Positions 52,230 through 61,245 of a stretch of DNA of 64,000 bases are shown piece by piece (position 1 is the stretch's first letter; each line of letters opens with the position of its first letter). Made by a program: the position numbers and the translations under genes. The stretch is from the NCBI GenBank assembly GCA_044375555.1, contig JBILML010000001.1:62001-126000 (forward strand), given 5' to 3'. This DNA comes from UBA967 sp044375555. Its GTDB lineage: Bacteria; Verrucomicrobiota; Verrucomicrobiia; Chthoniobacterales; Terrimicrobiaceae. The notes under the pieces were generated by a model. That model was not told the origin of the DNA, made no database searches, and saw only the letters and a program-made list of their open reading frames with translations.

Positions 52230-53367
52230 TCGGGGTCGAGGAAGGTTTTTCGGCGGCTTTCTTTTTGATTTCTTCGGCGGCGCGCTGGACGGCTTCGTTC
52301 AACGAGGAGGGAACGCCCGTGGCAGACACGGCGGGGGTGAGGTCGGGAACGGAGGATTTGTCGGTGGCGCTGGCGACGGCGGAGGGTTCTTGGTAGTCGC
52401 GGCGGCCGGAGAGGGCGCTGCGGTAGCGGCTGACGCCTTCGAGGATGGCTCTGGCAAAGGCGTCGCGGAATTGGCTCGAGGCGATGAGGCGTCCATCCAC
52501 CGGGTGGTTCATGAATCCGCCTTCGAGAAGGACGCCGGGGATTTTGATATCGCGAATGACGACGAAGCGGGCTCGCTTGATGCCGCGGTCGTAGAGGCGC
52601 ATTTGGCGGAGCATGGAGGAGTGGAGGGCCGTGGCGAGGGCGATGTTTTCGGGGTCGCGGGCGTGGCCGGGGTGTTGCTTGAGGTCGCTGTAACTGAAAT
52701 TTTCCTCGTCCATCGACGGCACGCCACGCGGGGCGAGGGCGAACGTCTCGATCCCCGAGGCGCCGCCGCCCAGGCTTTTGTTGAAGTGGACGCTCACAAA
52801 AATGGCGTTGGGATATTTGTTGGCGAAGGCGGCGCGGTCTTCGAGCGGGATGAAAACATCGCGTGATCGGGTGGTGTGGACGGTGTAGCCGTTTTGTTCG
52901 AGCAGGCGCTTGGCGCGGAGGACGACATCAAGGGCGGCCTCTTTCTCAATGCCCCGGTTTCCCTTCGCGCCGCTGTCATGACCGCCGTGGCCCGCGTCGA
53001 GGATGACGGTCCGGATCGGTGCGGCGTTTTTGATGAGGCTGGGGCGCATGACGGGCTCGATGATTTTCGTGACATCCATCGCGGAGATCAGAATCGAGCC
53101 GTTCCTTTCCCGGATGGGGAAGCACAGGACATATTTTACATTGTTGATGAAAATCTCGCGCTTTCCGACCTCGCCTTTGATTTTTCGGCCCTTGCCGAGG
53201 ATTTCAAAAAAGCGGCCATTTTTTGTTGGCTTGGGGAGTTGGTAGAAGCGGGAGACATCCTCGACGGGAACATGGCGGCGTCCTTCGACCATGATCACCT
53301 GCCATGCGGCGGGCGAGTTGGTGATGGCGAGGAGGAAAACGAGGAGCGGGAAAGCCAGGCGAAACAT
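52219..53367 (-). CDS. N-acetylmuramoyl-L-alanine amidase with signal peptide
   Basis: A 382-residue exported amidase. The signal peptide (about 1-21) ends SPAAW. An N-terminal region (about 22-115) resembles a copper-amine-oxidase-N-like or AMIN-type binding module. The amidase_3 catalytic domain follows, with zinc ligands in VILDAGHGGHDSGA, FVSVHFNKS and VLLEGGFMNH. A Ser/Pro/Ala-rich tail closes the protein. It cleaves peptidoglycan in the periplasm. The start at 53367 begins the signal peptide; 53463 would bury it. It overlaps murI by 11 bp. Confidence 0.9.
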   Translation of the reverse strand: MFRLAFPLLVFLLAITNSPAAWQVIMVEGRRHVPVEDVSRFYQLPKPTKNGRFFEILGKGRKIKGEVGKREIFINNVKYVLCFPIRERNGSILISAMDVTKIIEPVMRPSLIKNAAPIRTVILDAGHGGHDSGAKGNRGIEKEAALDVVLRAKRLLEQNGYTVHTTRSRDVFIPLEDRAAFANKYPNAIFVSVHFNKSLGGGASGIETFALAPRGVPSMDEENFSYSDLKQHPGHARDPENIALATALHSSMLRQMRLYDRGIKRARFVVIRDIKIPGVLLEGGFMNHPVDGRLIASSQFRDAFARAILEGVSRYRSALSGRRDYQEPSAVASATDKSSVPDLTPAVSATGVPSSLNEAVQRAAEEIKKKAAEKPSSTPNAN

Positions 53368-53425
53368 GTTCCATGTTCCGCTACGGAATTTTGATTCGGG
53401 CCTGTCCCCTTTTGCCAGCATCGCG

Positions 53426-54880
53426 TCAGTGGCGCGGGCGCATGTGGGGGAAGAGGATGACATCGCGGATGCTCTCGACGCCGGTAAGCATCATGACGAG
53501 GCGGTCGATGCCGATTCCAATGCCGCCAGCGGGTGGCATTCCGTATTCGAGGGCGGCGAGGAAGTCGTCGTCGAGCTTTTGGGTTTCGCCGCCGCTCTGG
53601 TGCTCGAGGCGTTCGCGTTGGATGTCGGGGTCATTCAACTCCGAGTATCCCGGTGAGATTTCCTGACCGTTGATGACGAGTTCGTAGACATCAACGAGGC
53701 GCGGGTCGGCGGCGTTTTGCTTGGCGAGGGGGACGAGTTCCTTCGGGCAATGGGTGACGAAGAGGGGATCCATCGTTTTTTCCTCGATGAGCTTTTCGAA
53801 CACATGCTGGGTGACCTCGAAATCGGCTTGGCAGTGGGTGACCTCGATGCCGTGTTCAAGGCACCAGGCGCGGCGCTCTTCGGGAGAGAATTCATACCAC
53901 TTCGGCTCGACGCCGCGGAGGAGGTCTTCGTAGCGGGTGCGGCGCCAGGGGCGGGAGAGATCGATTGTGCGGGTGACAGCGCCCTCGGCATTCTTGTGCT
54001 CGATGCGCAGGCCGCCGCAGATTTTTTCGGCGAGATGGCAGACCATTTCCTCGACGAGATCAGCCATTTTCTCGAAGTCCGCGTAGGCCCAGTAGGTCTC
54101 GAGCATGGTGAACTCGGGATTGTGGCGGCGGGAGATGCCTTCGTTGCGGAAGTTGCGGTTGAGTTCGAAAATTTTCGTGAACCCGCCGACGAGGAGGCGC
54201 TTGAGATAAAGCTCGGGTGCGATGCGGAGGTAGAGATCCATGCCGAGCGCGTTGTGGTGCGTCTCGAACGGTTGGGCGGCGGCTCCGCCCGGGATCGCTT
54301 GCATCATTGGCGTCTCGACCTCGATGAATCCGCGGTCTTCGAGGAAGCGGCGGATTTCGCGGACGATCGCGATGCGTTTCTGGAAAACCTCGAGTGACTC
54401 GCGGTTCGAGACGAGATCGAGGTAGCGCTGGCGGTATTTGATCTCGGTGTCTTGGACGCCGTGCCATTTGTCGGGGAGTGGGCGGAGAGACTTCGAGAGA
54501 ACGCGGATCGAGGCGGCTTTGATGCTGGGCTCGCCGGTTTTGGTGACGAAAGTCTCGCCCTCGACGCCGAGGAAGTCACCGATGTCGAGGTTGTCGAACG
54601 CCGCCATCGCTTCGGGGGCGAGTTCTTTGGCGTTGAGATAAACTTGGATGCGGCCTGAGTTGTCCGAGAGGTCGATGAAATGGCTTTTGCCCATGTTGCG
54701 ATGGGCGGTGATGCGGCCGGCGGTGCGGACTTTTTGTCCCTCGGCAAAGGCGGCACGAATCTCGCCGGGAGCGCCGGTGGTTTCAAATCCGCTGCCGAAC
54801 GGATCAATGCCGGCGGCGCGGAGGGCTTCGAGTTTCTGCCGGCGAATGGCCAGCAATTCATTGTGGGATTTTTCTTCCAT
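53426..54880 (-). CDS. lysS: Lysyl-tRNA synthetase, class II (LysS)
   Basis: A 484-residue class II synthetase. The N-terminal OB-fold binds the anticodon (about 50-150, TAGRITAHRNMGKSHFIDL). Motif 2 is KIFELNRNFRNEGISRRHNPEFTMLE and motif 3 is GIGIGIDRLVMMLTGVESIRD. The start at 54880 is ATG and the length is typical. In a minus-strand run with FHA, carA and thi genes upstream and amidase and murI genes downstream, with gaps from 38 to 58 bp. Confidence 0.98.
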   Translation of the reverse strand: MEEKSHNELLAIRRQKLEALRAAGIDPFGSGFETTGAPGEIRAAFAEGQKVRTAGRITAHRNMGKSHFIDLSDNSGRIQVYLNAKELAPEAMAAFDNLDIGDFLGVEGETFVTKTGEPSIKAASIRVLSKSLRPLPDKWHGVQDTEIKYRQRYLDLVSNRESLEVFQKRIAIVREIRRFLEDRGFIEVETPMMQAIPGGAAAQPFETHHNALGMDLYLRIAPELYLKRLLVGGFTKIFELNRNFRNEGISRRHNPEFTMLETYWAYADFEKMADLVEEMVCHLAEKICGGLRIEHKNAEGAVTRTIDLSRPWRRTRYEDLLRGVEPKWYEFSPEERRAWCLEHGIEVTHCQADFEVTQHVFEKLIEEKTMDPLFVTHCPKELVPLAKQNAADPRLVDVYELVINGQEISPGYSELNDPDIQRERLEHQSGGETQKLDDDFLAALEYGMPPAGGIGIGIDRLVMMLTGVESIRDVILFPHMRPRH

Positions 54881-54918
54881 GCGATCTGTGGCGGCGTCGA
54901 GTTCTGCGCTTCGGGCGA

Positions 54919-55428
54919 TCAGAGTATCGGAGCCTGAATTTGGAGGATCATGTAAACGGCGCCGCCGATGGAGAGAAGGCCGATGGCAGCGGCGGCGAGG
55001 AGATAGGTCATGGCGCGGGGGTCTGCGGTGTCGTTCGCGATGGGAAGGGGGGAGGAACAGGAAAAATTCTCGGGACGGCGGCTGGTCTCGGTTTCCAGCG
55101 ATTCGGCTTCCCCGTCATCCACCACTAACTCACCGGAATCATTCAGGGATTTGAACTGGGTGACGATGGATCCCAAGCGAAGTTCGTCATCGTGGTTGAG
55201 TGGGGCTTTTTTGATTTGGCCGCCGTTGAGGTAGGTGCCGTTGGTGGAGCCGAGGTCTTGGACAAAAAAGGCATTGTTTTCAAAAAAAATCTCGGCGTGG
55301 TGGCTGCTGACGGAGGCGTCCTCAATCTGGAGGGAGTTATCCGGGCTGCGGCCGATGGTGGTTTTGTCCTCGGGGAGATCGTGGGTGATCTCTTGGCCGT
55401 CGGGCATTTGGATCAGGAGTTTCGCCAT
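54919..55428 (-). CDS. FHA-domain membrane protein
   Basis: A 169-residue protein whose N-terminal FHA domain (about 22-95) has the phosphothreonine-binding motif TTIGRSPDNSLQIED and SSHHAEIFF, with DLGSTNGTYLNG. A Ser/Glu-rich linker (about 105-138) leads to a single C-terminal membrane helix (about 141-163). It probably reads Ser/Thr phosphorylation at the inner membrane; no matching kinase is in the window. It lies between carA and lysS with gaps of 15 and 38 bp. Confidence 0.9.
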   Translation of the reverse strand: MAKLLIQMPDGQEITHDLPEDKTTIGRSPDNSLQIEDASVSSHHAEIFFENNAFFVQDLGSTNGTYLNGGQIKKAPLNHDDELRLGSIVTQFKSLNDSGELVVDDGEAESLETETSRRPENFSCSSPLPIANDTADPRAMTYLLAAAAIGLLSIGGAVYMILQIQAPIL

Positions 55429-55443
55429 GGTGTGGAGGGGTGG

Positions 55444-56619
55444 TTAACTTTGGGACTTGGAGGCGGCCACTTCTTTGGCGAACTCCGCGAAGAAGTAGTC
55501 GGCATCGTGAGGGCCGGGGCTGGCCTCGGGGTGGTATTGAACGCTGAAAGCTTGGTGCTTGCTGTGGCGCAGGCCGGCGACCGTGCCGTCGTTGAGATTG
55601 ATGTGGGTGACCTCGACATCGGAGGGGAGGGAGGCGGGATCGACCGCGTAGCCGTGGTTCTGCGAGGTAATGGCGATTCTTCCAGTGCGGAGGTCTTTGA
55701 CGGGTTGGTTCGCGCCGCGATGGCCGAATTTGAGTTTGAAGGTTTTTCCACCGAGGGCACGGGCGAGGATTTGGTGGCCGAGGCAGATGCCGAAGAGGGG
55801 TTTTTTGCCGATGAGTTGGCGGGCGGTTTCACTGGCGTAATCGAGGGCCTCGGGATCGCCGGGGCCGTTCGAAAGGAAAACGCCGTCGGTGCCGAGGGCG
55901 AGGATTTCGTCGGCCGAGGTGGTGGCGGGGAGGACGGTGACATCAAACCCCTGACGCCGTAGCGAGCGGAGGATATTTTTTTTCATCCCGAAATCGAGCG
56001 CGGCGAGAGTGTGGGTGATGGGCGGGAGTTTTTCGAAGACATTGCCCTTTTCATCGGACTCGCGGGTGTCTTCTGCTCCACGGCGCAAAACCCATTCGCG
56101 GCTGAGTTGGTTGTTGGAATCCCATGCGTGGGTTTCTTTCGAGGTGACTTCTTTGACGAAATCCACTCCGGCGTAAGCGGCGGCCTTGGCGGTTTCCACG
56201 GCCTTGGCGGGGTCCGTGATCTCGGTGGTGAGGCAGGCCCGCATGGAGCCTCGGGTGCGGAGGTGGCGGGTGAGGGCGCGGGTGTCGATGCCCTGGATCC
56301 CAGGGATGCCGTGTTTTTTCAAATAGGCATCGAGCGAGGAATCGGAGCGCCAGTTGCTCACGACGGGGCTGAGTTCTTCGATGACGAAGCCGCGAACTTG
56401 GGGAAGGTCGTTTTCGACATCGAGGCCGTTGACGCCGTAATTGCCGATCTCGGGGTAGGTCATCGCGATGATTTGGCCGCGGTAGGATGGGTCGGTGAGG
56501 ATTTCCTGATAGCCGGTCATGGAGGTGTTGAAGCACACCTCGCCGGTCGCTGTGCCGGTCGCGCCGAAACTTTCGCCATGAAAAACCCGTCCATCCTCGA
56601 GAGCCAGAATCGCTGTCAT
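55444..56619 (-). CDS. carA: Carbamoyl-phosphate synthase small subunit (CarA)
   Basis: A 391-residue glutamine amidotransferase that feeds ammonia to CarB for pyrimidine and arginine synthesis. The N-terminal domain includes GRVFHGESFGATGTATGEVCF and SMTGYQEILTDPSYRGQI. The amidotransferase domain has the catalytic Cys in KPLFGICLGHQIL and the His/Glu pair near YHPEASPGPHDA. carB is not in the window. The gene sits between thiS and the FHA gene on the minus strand. Confidence 0.98.
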   Translation of the reverse strand: MTAILALEDGRVFHGESFGATGTATGEVCFNTSMTGYQEILTDPSYRGQIIAMTYPEIGNYGVNGLDVENDLPQVRGFVIEELSPVVSNWRSDSSLDAYLKKHGIPGIQGIDTRALTRHLRTRGSMRACLTTEITDPAKAVETAKAAAYAGVDFVKEVTSKETHAWDSNNQLSREWVLRRGAEDTRESDEKGNVFEKLPPITHTLAALDFGMKKNILRSLRRQGFDVTVLPATTSADEILALGTDGVFLSNGPGDPEALDYASETARQLIGKKPLFGICLGHQILARALGGKTFKLKFGHRGANQPVKDLRTGRIAITSQNHGYAVDPASLPSDVEVTHINLNDGTVAGLRHSKHQAFSVQYHPEASPGPHDADYFFAEFAKEVAASKSQS

Positions 56620-56665
56620 GCGCGGTTATCTAGCACGGCAGCGGCGAGGTTGAAATGGATTTTGT

Positions 56666-56866
56666 TTATCCTCCGGCGGCGACTTGGAGGATTTCGACGC
56701 GGTCGTTTTCGGCGACTGGAATTTTGGCCCAATCGGCGCGGCGGGTGGCTTGGCCGTTGTGCTCGATGAGGATCATGCGCGGCTCGAGGCCCAGCGCTGT
56801 CACGAGGTCGGCGAGGGTTTTCAAATCCACGAAGTCGCGGGGATCGCCATTGATGTGAATTTTCAT
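56666..56866 (-). CDS. thiS: Sulfur carrier protein ThiS
   Basis: A 66-residue ubiquitin-like sulfur carrier for thiamine thiazole synthesis. It begins MKIHINGDPRDFVDL and ends LQVAAGG, the diglycine that is adenylated and thiocarboxylated. The start at 56866 overlaps the thiH stop by 4 bp. thiG, which usually lies between thiS and thiH, is not present here. Confidence 0.9.
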   Translation of the reverse strand: MKIHINGDPRDFVDLKTLADLVTALGLEPRMILIEHNGQATRRADWAKIPVAENDRVEILQVAAGG

Positions 56867-58011
56867 CGAGAAGCGGAGAGGATTTCGGCGTCCCAGTCTT
56901 TCCAAACGGGGTCGAGGCCGAGCTTTTGGAGGACGCCTTCGACGGTGCGGGCGTCGCGGTCGTCGGAGATGCTGAATTGCTCGGTGGCGGATTCGCCGCC
57001 GGTGCCGGGTTGGATTTTTCCTCGGACGGTGAGGTGGAGGGATTCCTTGCCTTGGCCTGTGTAGCCGCCGGGTTCGGTGTGGCTGCCGGCGCTCATCATC
57101 GTGATGCCGAGCGGGGCGATGAGATCACGGAGGGAAGCGGGTTCGCGGGTGCTGAGGACGATGCCGATGGCGGGGAAGGTCACACGCAGGGCGCAGAGGA
57201 GTTGGATGAACTCGCGGTCGGGCAGGGGATTTTCCGGCTCGAATTCCCCCGCGCAGGGACGCAGGCGCGGGAGGCTGACGGTGAGTTGGGATTTCCAGCA
57301 AACGCGCTGGAGGTATTCGAGGTGGGCGGCGAGGGCGAGGGCTTCGAATTTCCAATCGGCGAGGCCGAAGAGGGCACCAATGCCGATGCGGCGGAAGCCC
57401 GCCTCGTGGCCGCGCTCGGGGCAATCGAGCCGCCAGTCGAAATCTTTTTTCGGTCCGGAGAGGTGCATGCGCGCGTAGGTCTCGCGGTGGTAGGTCTCTT
57501 GATAAACGACGAGCCCCTCGGAGCCGGCTTGGACGAGCGGTTTGTATTCGGGGGCCTCCATTGGTGCGACTTCGATGGAAAGTGAGGGAACGATTGGGCG
57601 CAGGCGCTCGAGGCACATTTCGAGGTAGGAGCCGGAGACGAATTTCGGGTGCTCGCCGGCGACGAGGAGGATGTTGCGAAAGCCCTCGGCGACGAGGTGG
57701 CGGGCTTCTTTTTCGACCTGGTCGATTTCCAGGGTGACGCGCTGGATGGCGTTCTCACGCGAGAACCCGCAGTAGGTGCAGGAGTTGATGCACTCGTTCG
57801 AGAGGTAGAGCGGGGCGAAGAGTCGCATCGTTCGGCCGAAATGCCGACGGGTGGTGGCGGTGGAGCGGGCGGCGAGACTTTGGAGCGAGGCGTCGTCCAT
57901 GGGCTCCAGCAAAGCCTCGAAAGCCCGCAGGAGCGGGGATTTTTGGCGGAGCGAATTGTCGAATATTTTGGAAAAACCCATCAGATGATCCGCGCGGAGC
58001 GGTTGAGGCAT
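56863..58011 (-). CDS. thiH: 2-iminoacetate synthase (ThiH)
   Basis: A 382-residue radical-SAM enzyme that splits tyrosine to make dehydroglycine for the thiazole ring of thiamine. The CxxxCxxC cluster site is CINSCTYCGFSRENAI. Further family markers are LLVAGEHPKFVSGSYLE and VYQETYHRETYARMH, with a C-terminal MSAGSHTEPGGYTGQ. It starts at 58011, with 143 bp to the divergent flgF. No TPP riboswitch could be recognised upstream. Confidence 0.96.
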   Translation of the reverse strand: MPQPLRADHLMGFSKIFDNSLRQKSPLLRAFEALLEPMDDASLQSLAARSTATTRRHFGRTMRLFAPLYLSNECINSCTYCGFSRENAIQRVTLEIDQVEKEARHLVAEGFRNILLVAGEHPKFVSGSYLEMCLERLRPIVPSLSIEVAPMEAPEYKPLVQAGSEGLVVYQETYHRETYARMHLSGPKKDFDWRLDCPERGHEAGFRRIGIGALFGLADWKFEALALAAHLEYLQRVCWKSQLTVSLPRLRPCAGEFEPENPLPDREFIQLLCALRVTFPAIGIVLSTREPASLRDLIAPLGITMMSAGSHTEPGGYTGQGKESLHLTVRGKIQPGTGGESATEQFSISDDRDARTVEGVLQKLGLDPVWKDWDAEILSASR

Positions 58012-58124
58012 TTATTCGTGGAACGAGGCGACTCGGCAAGAGGCGAATTTGATTGGAGGAAAAAAGCGGCAAAATCTGCCTAATCGTGGGAGTTGGTCTG
58101 CTGGGTTTTGCTACGAAAGAAAGA

Positions 58125-58140
58125 TGGCATGTCTGATGCT
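58125..58140 (+). promoter_or_regulatory. Candidate sigma54-type promoter for the flagellar operon
   Basis: TGGCATG-TCTG-ATGCT has the GG-N10-GC spacing of sigma54 -24/-12 elements, with GG at 58126-58127 and GC at 58138-58139. One base departs from the consensus in each half. The predicted start (about 58151) leaves only four bases before the flgF ATG at 58155, so the AAAGAG ribosome site would be outside the transcript. That argues against it as the true promoter. Confidence 0.3.
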
Positions 58141-58154
58141 ATGCAAAGAGCACC

Positions 58155-58904
58155 ATGATCGAAGGAATTTACAACAACGCGGCCTCGCTGACGACGCTTG
58201 AAAAATGGCAAGCATCTATTACGCAAAACCTTGTTGCGTCAAAAGTCGCTGGTTTTAAGAAATCCAACTTCGCGATCGAGTCGGACGATAAGGTCAAAAC
58301 CAACTACAACCCCGAGCAAAGCGCGGCTCGGCACACGGGTGGGCTGCCCGTGCGGACGACCAGTATCAATTTTACCCCAGGCGAGATCGAGCAAACTCAG
58401 AAACCGACCGACATCGCGATCGATGGCCCGGGTTTTTTCCAGATCCAAGGTGCTGATGGAAATAACCTTTACACACGGAATGGTGAGTTCCAATTCAACA
58501 ACGAAAACACACTCGTCACCCGGCATGGTTTGCAGGTCATGGGTGATGGCGGTCCGATCACGATTGATCCTGAGCAGGGTGCGGTGACCGTGGCTAAAGA
58601 CGGCACGATCAGCCAAGGAAATAACCTCCTAGGTCGCTTGCAACTTTTTAATTTCGAGGATCCACAGGGGCTTACTCGCGTGGAGGGTGGGTATTTTGAA
58701 GCTCCTGAAGGCGCTGCCCCCGAGGCAGTTGAGGATGGACAAGTGGTGCAGGGAGCCATCGAGTCGAGCAATGTGCTCCCGATGGAGGAATTGGTGAGCC
58801 TGATCCAAGTCGCCCGCGCCTATGAGGCCTCCCAGCGCTCGATGCTTTCCCATGATGATTTGATTTCCAAGGCCATTAATTCCCTTGGCTCGACAACTGC
58901 TTAA
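58155..58904 (+). CDS. flgF: Flagellar basal-body rod protein FlgF
   Basis: A 249-residue proximal rod protein. The N-terminal rod domain starts MIEGIYNNAASLTTLEKWQA and contains TQNLVASKVAGFKK, where the family has ANNLAN. The centre has KPTDIAIDGPGFFQI and LYTRNGEF. The C-terminal rod motif is GAIESSNVLPMEELVSLI with AYEASQ. The shape and order relative to flgG support FlgF. It begins the flagellar operon flgF-G-A-H-I-J-N-K. Confidence 0.9.
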   Translation: MIEGIYNNAASLTTLEKWQASITQNLVASKVAGFKKSNFAIESDDKVKTNYNPEQSAARHTGGLPVRTTSINFTPGEIEQTQKPTDIAIDGPGFFQIQGADGNNLYTRNGEFQFNNENTLVTRHGLQVMGDGGPITIDPEQGAVTVAKDGTISQGNNLLGRLQLFNFEDPQGLTRVEGGYFEAPEGAAPEAVEDGQVVQGAIESSNVLPMEELVSLIQVARAYEASQRSMLSHDDLISKAINSLGSTTA

Positions 58905-58916
58905 CAACCCACTGCT

Positions 58917-59702
58917 ATGATCCATCGAATTCTCCAAGCTGCCTCGAGTGGCATGTATGCCCAGCAGATGAACCTGAACACGATCGCGAACAACCTCGCG
59001 AACGTGAATACGACGGGCTTCAAAAAGAACAAAATCGAGTTTCAGGACATGCTCTACCAAAAGAAGCGCATGGCCGGTGCCGAGCAGGGAGCGGGCAACC
59101 AAGTCCCAGCGGGAGTCGAGGTCGGTAACGGAACTCAAGTCGCCTCGACGGCGAAAATTTTCACCCAAGGTCAACTCACCCAGACAGGCGAGAAGATGGA
59201 TATCGCGATTCAAGGCGACGGGTTTTTGGAAGTGCAAATGCCCGATGGAACGAATGCCTACACTCGCGATGGCGGGCTCAAAGTTTCGGCCAATGGCAAT
59301 GTGGTCACCAATGATGGCAACCAGATTCTGAGCGGCTTCGGAACCATTCCTCCCGATGCGCAGGGAGTTTCGATTTCGCCGGAAGGCCAGGTGACGGTGC
59401 AGACCCCCGGCGGGTCTCAGAATTTCCAGATTCAGCTCGTGCGTTTTAATAACCCAGCCGGACTCACCGCGATTGGGCAGAACCTTTATCAGGAGACCGA
59501 GGCGAGTGGCGCGCCCACTTTGGGAACTCCCGGCCAGGCCGGATTCGGCAGCATCCTGCAAAATTACTTGGAGACCTCGAATGTGAATGTGGCCGAGGAA
59601 ATGGTGAACATGATCCTCGCACAGCGCGCCTATGAAGTGAGCGCCAAAGCGATCCAGACTTCGGACCAACTCCTGGAGATGACCAATAACCTCAAGCGTT
59701 AA
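58917..59702 (+). CDS. flgG: Flagellar distal rod protein FlgG
   Basis: A 261-residue rod protein. It starts with the family pattern SSGMYAQQMNLNTIANNLANVNTTGFKKNKIEFQDMLYQ. Further markers are MDIAIQGDGFLEVQMPDG and the C-terminal YLETSNVNVAEEMVNMILAQRAYEVSAKAIQTSDQLL. This is a confident FlgG. It is followed directly by flgA, whose ATG overlaps the flgG TAA as TAATG. Confidence 0.98.
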   Translation: MIHRILQAASSGMYAQQMNLNTIANNLANVNTTGFKKNKIEFQDMLYQKKRMAGAEQGAGNQVPAGVEVGNGTQVASTAKIFTQGQLTQTGEKMDIAIQGDGFLEVQMPDGTNAYTRDGGLKVSANGNVVTNDGNQILSGFGTIPPDAQGVSISPEGQVTVQTPGGSQNFQIQLVRFNNPAGLTAIGQNLYQETEASGAPTLGTPGQAGFGSILQNYLETSNVNVAEEMVNMILAQRAYEVSAKAIQTSDQLLEMTNNLKR

Positions 59703-60517
59703 TGAACCGACTCACCGCGATTTTTCTTCCGATAGCGGCGGCGACCTCATTGCAGGCCGCCGAATTGGGGAATATTCTGACGCCTCTGGCATCGTTGCCT
59801 GCGAATACAGGCGCGGCCAGTTTTCCAGTCGCCGCCCCGGAGCAAGCACCGCCGGCGGTGGTGACTTCGATGGGCGATTTTACGCTGGGCGACACGCAGA
59901 TTTTGGATGCTTTGCAGCGCGAGTTGACCGCCAGCCTGGCGCTTCGCGGCGAGCTGAAATTGAGCTTCGTCGAGCCTTGGAATCCGATCGAAATCAAGAA
60001 CGGCAAAGATTGGAGTCTCGTCGTCGATGGAATTCCAAAAAATGGAATCTCCCAGAATTTCCCTGTCCGCTTCAGCGTGATGGCGGGCGGAAAGAAAGTC
60101 GGGGTTTGGCAATTCCAGGTGAAGGCGAAACTCATCGAGCCCGTCTGGGTTTCCACGCGCCGTCTCGAACGCGGCGAGTCGATCAACTCCGCTGTCGCCG
60201 CGCTTCAGGATTTGGATGTTTTAAATACCAACAAGGAACTCCTGAAGGCCGATGAGAAGTTGGACTATTTTGAAGTCGCGCAAGCTGTCCCTGCCAACCA
60301 AGTCCTCTCCCGTTCCGACATCACCCCACGCCACATTGTGCGGCGCGGCAAGGTCGTCGATGTCGTCGTCAATGAAGGTGGAATCAATATCTCGATGAAG
60401 GCCATGGCCCTCGCCGACGGCGGGGTGGGGGAGACCATCATAGTTCGCAACATCGATAGCAAAAAAGACTTCCAAGCCCAAGTGGTGGGCTCGAACACCG
60501 TCCAAGTAAAATTTTGA
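59702..60517 (+). CDS. flgA: Flagellar P-ring assembly chaperone FlgA
   Basis: A 271-residue periplasmic chaperone that helps FlgI form the P ring. The signal peptide (about 1-19) ends LQAAE. The C-terminal SAF domain includes ANQVLSRSDITPRHIVRRGKVVDVVVNEGGINISMKAMAL and ends TIIVRNIDSKKDFQAQVVGSNTVQVKF, a strong family match. The position before flgH and flgI supports it. Confidence 0.92.
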   Translation: MNRLTAIFLPIAAATSLQAAELGNILTPLASLPANTGAASFPVAAPEQAPPAVVTSMGDFTLGDTQILDALQRELTASLALRGELKLSFVEPWNPIEIKNGKDWSLVVDGIPKNGISQNFPVRFSVMAGGKKVGVWQFQVKAKLIEPVWVSTRRLERGESINSAVAALQDLDVLNTNKELLKADEKLDYFEVAQAVPANQVLSRSDITPRHIVRRGKVVDVVVNEGGINISMKAMALADGGVGETIIVRNIDSKKDFQAQVVGSNTVQVKF

Positions 60518-60525
60518 AAACGAAA

Positions 60526-61239
60526 ATGAAATTCACACCCATGATTTTCTCCGTGGCTTGCGTGGCCGCGATCGCCACCGGAGGTTCCCAAGCCCAAGCC
60601 AATTCGCTGTGGGTCAAAGCCGGCAATACCGAACAGAGCATGTTCGCCGACAAAGTCGCCCGCGGGATTGGAGATATCCTCACGATCGTGGTGGATGAAA
60701 ATACGACCACCGCGCAAGACGCCGACCTGCTCACTCGCGACGAGTATCAAGGTGGTAGCGGCATCGGCATCGCATTCAATCAGTTTTTCAACCAGTTCCT
60801 GCAGGCGGCTCCTCGTTTGTTGGGCTTGGCAACGGGTCCCACCAATACGGATGAAGATGGCAATGCAGTCGTCCCTGTCGGAGGCAGTAACAATATCACG
60901 ATACCTACGCTCGATTTTGCCTCTTCCGGAGAATGGAATGCCGGTGGCCGGACGGCTAACAAGTTGACGGTGTCGAACCGCACGGCAGTGACGGTCGTTG
61001 ATGTTTTGCCGAATGGAAACTTGGTGGTCGAAGGATCCAAAATCATCCGCACCGGCGTTGAGGACCAATACGCCTACTTGCGCGGTGTGGTTCGCCCGGT
61101 CGATATCGAGGCCGATAACACAGTTTCCTCCACTAAAATCGCAGACGCCCAAGTGGAGTTCGTCCCAGCCGGCGAGTTGACCGAAGCGCAAAAGAAAGGC
61201 TGGCTCCTGCGCGCTTGGGATAAAGTTAAGCCATTTTAA
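60526..61239 (+). CDS. flgH: Flagellar L-ring protein FlgH without a clear lipobox
   Basis: A 237-residue outer-membrane ring protein. The family core has LWVKAGNTEQSMFADKVARGIGDILTIVVDENTT and VLPNGNLVVEGSKIIR. The C-terminus reads AYLRGVVRPVDIEADNTVSSTKIADAQVEFVPAGELTEAQKKGWLLRAWDKVKPF. The signal peptide (about 1-23, ending SQAQA) has one Cys (SVACVA) but lacks the LxGC lipobox typical of Proteobacterial FlgH. ATG 60526 was chosen over TTG 60514. It follows flgA and precedes flgI. Confidence 0.93.
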   Translation: MKFTPMIFSVACVAAIATGGSQAQANSLWVKAGNTEQSMFADKVARGIGDILTIVVDENTTTAQDADLLTRDEYQGGSGIGIAFNQFFNQFLQAAPRLLGLATGPTNTDEDGNAVVPVGGSNNITIPTLDFASSGEWNAGGRTANKLTVSNRTAVTVVDVLPNGNLVVEGSKIIRTGVEDQYAYLRGVVRPVDIEADNTVSSTKIADAQVEFVPAGELTEAQKKGWLLRAWDKVKPF

Positions 61240-61245
61240 TTACTC

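Noticed and set aside
58012..58154. TPP riboswitch upstream of thiH
   Set aside because: The CUGAGA and ACCUGAUCUGG core elements of the THI box could not be found on the minus strand.
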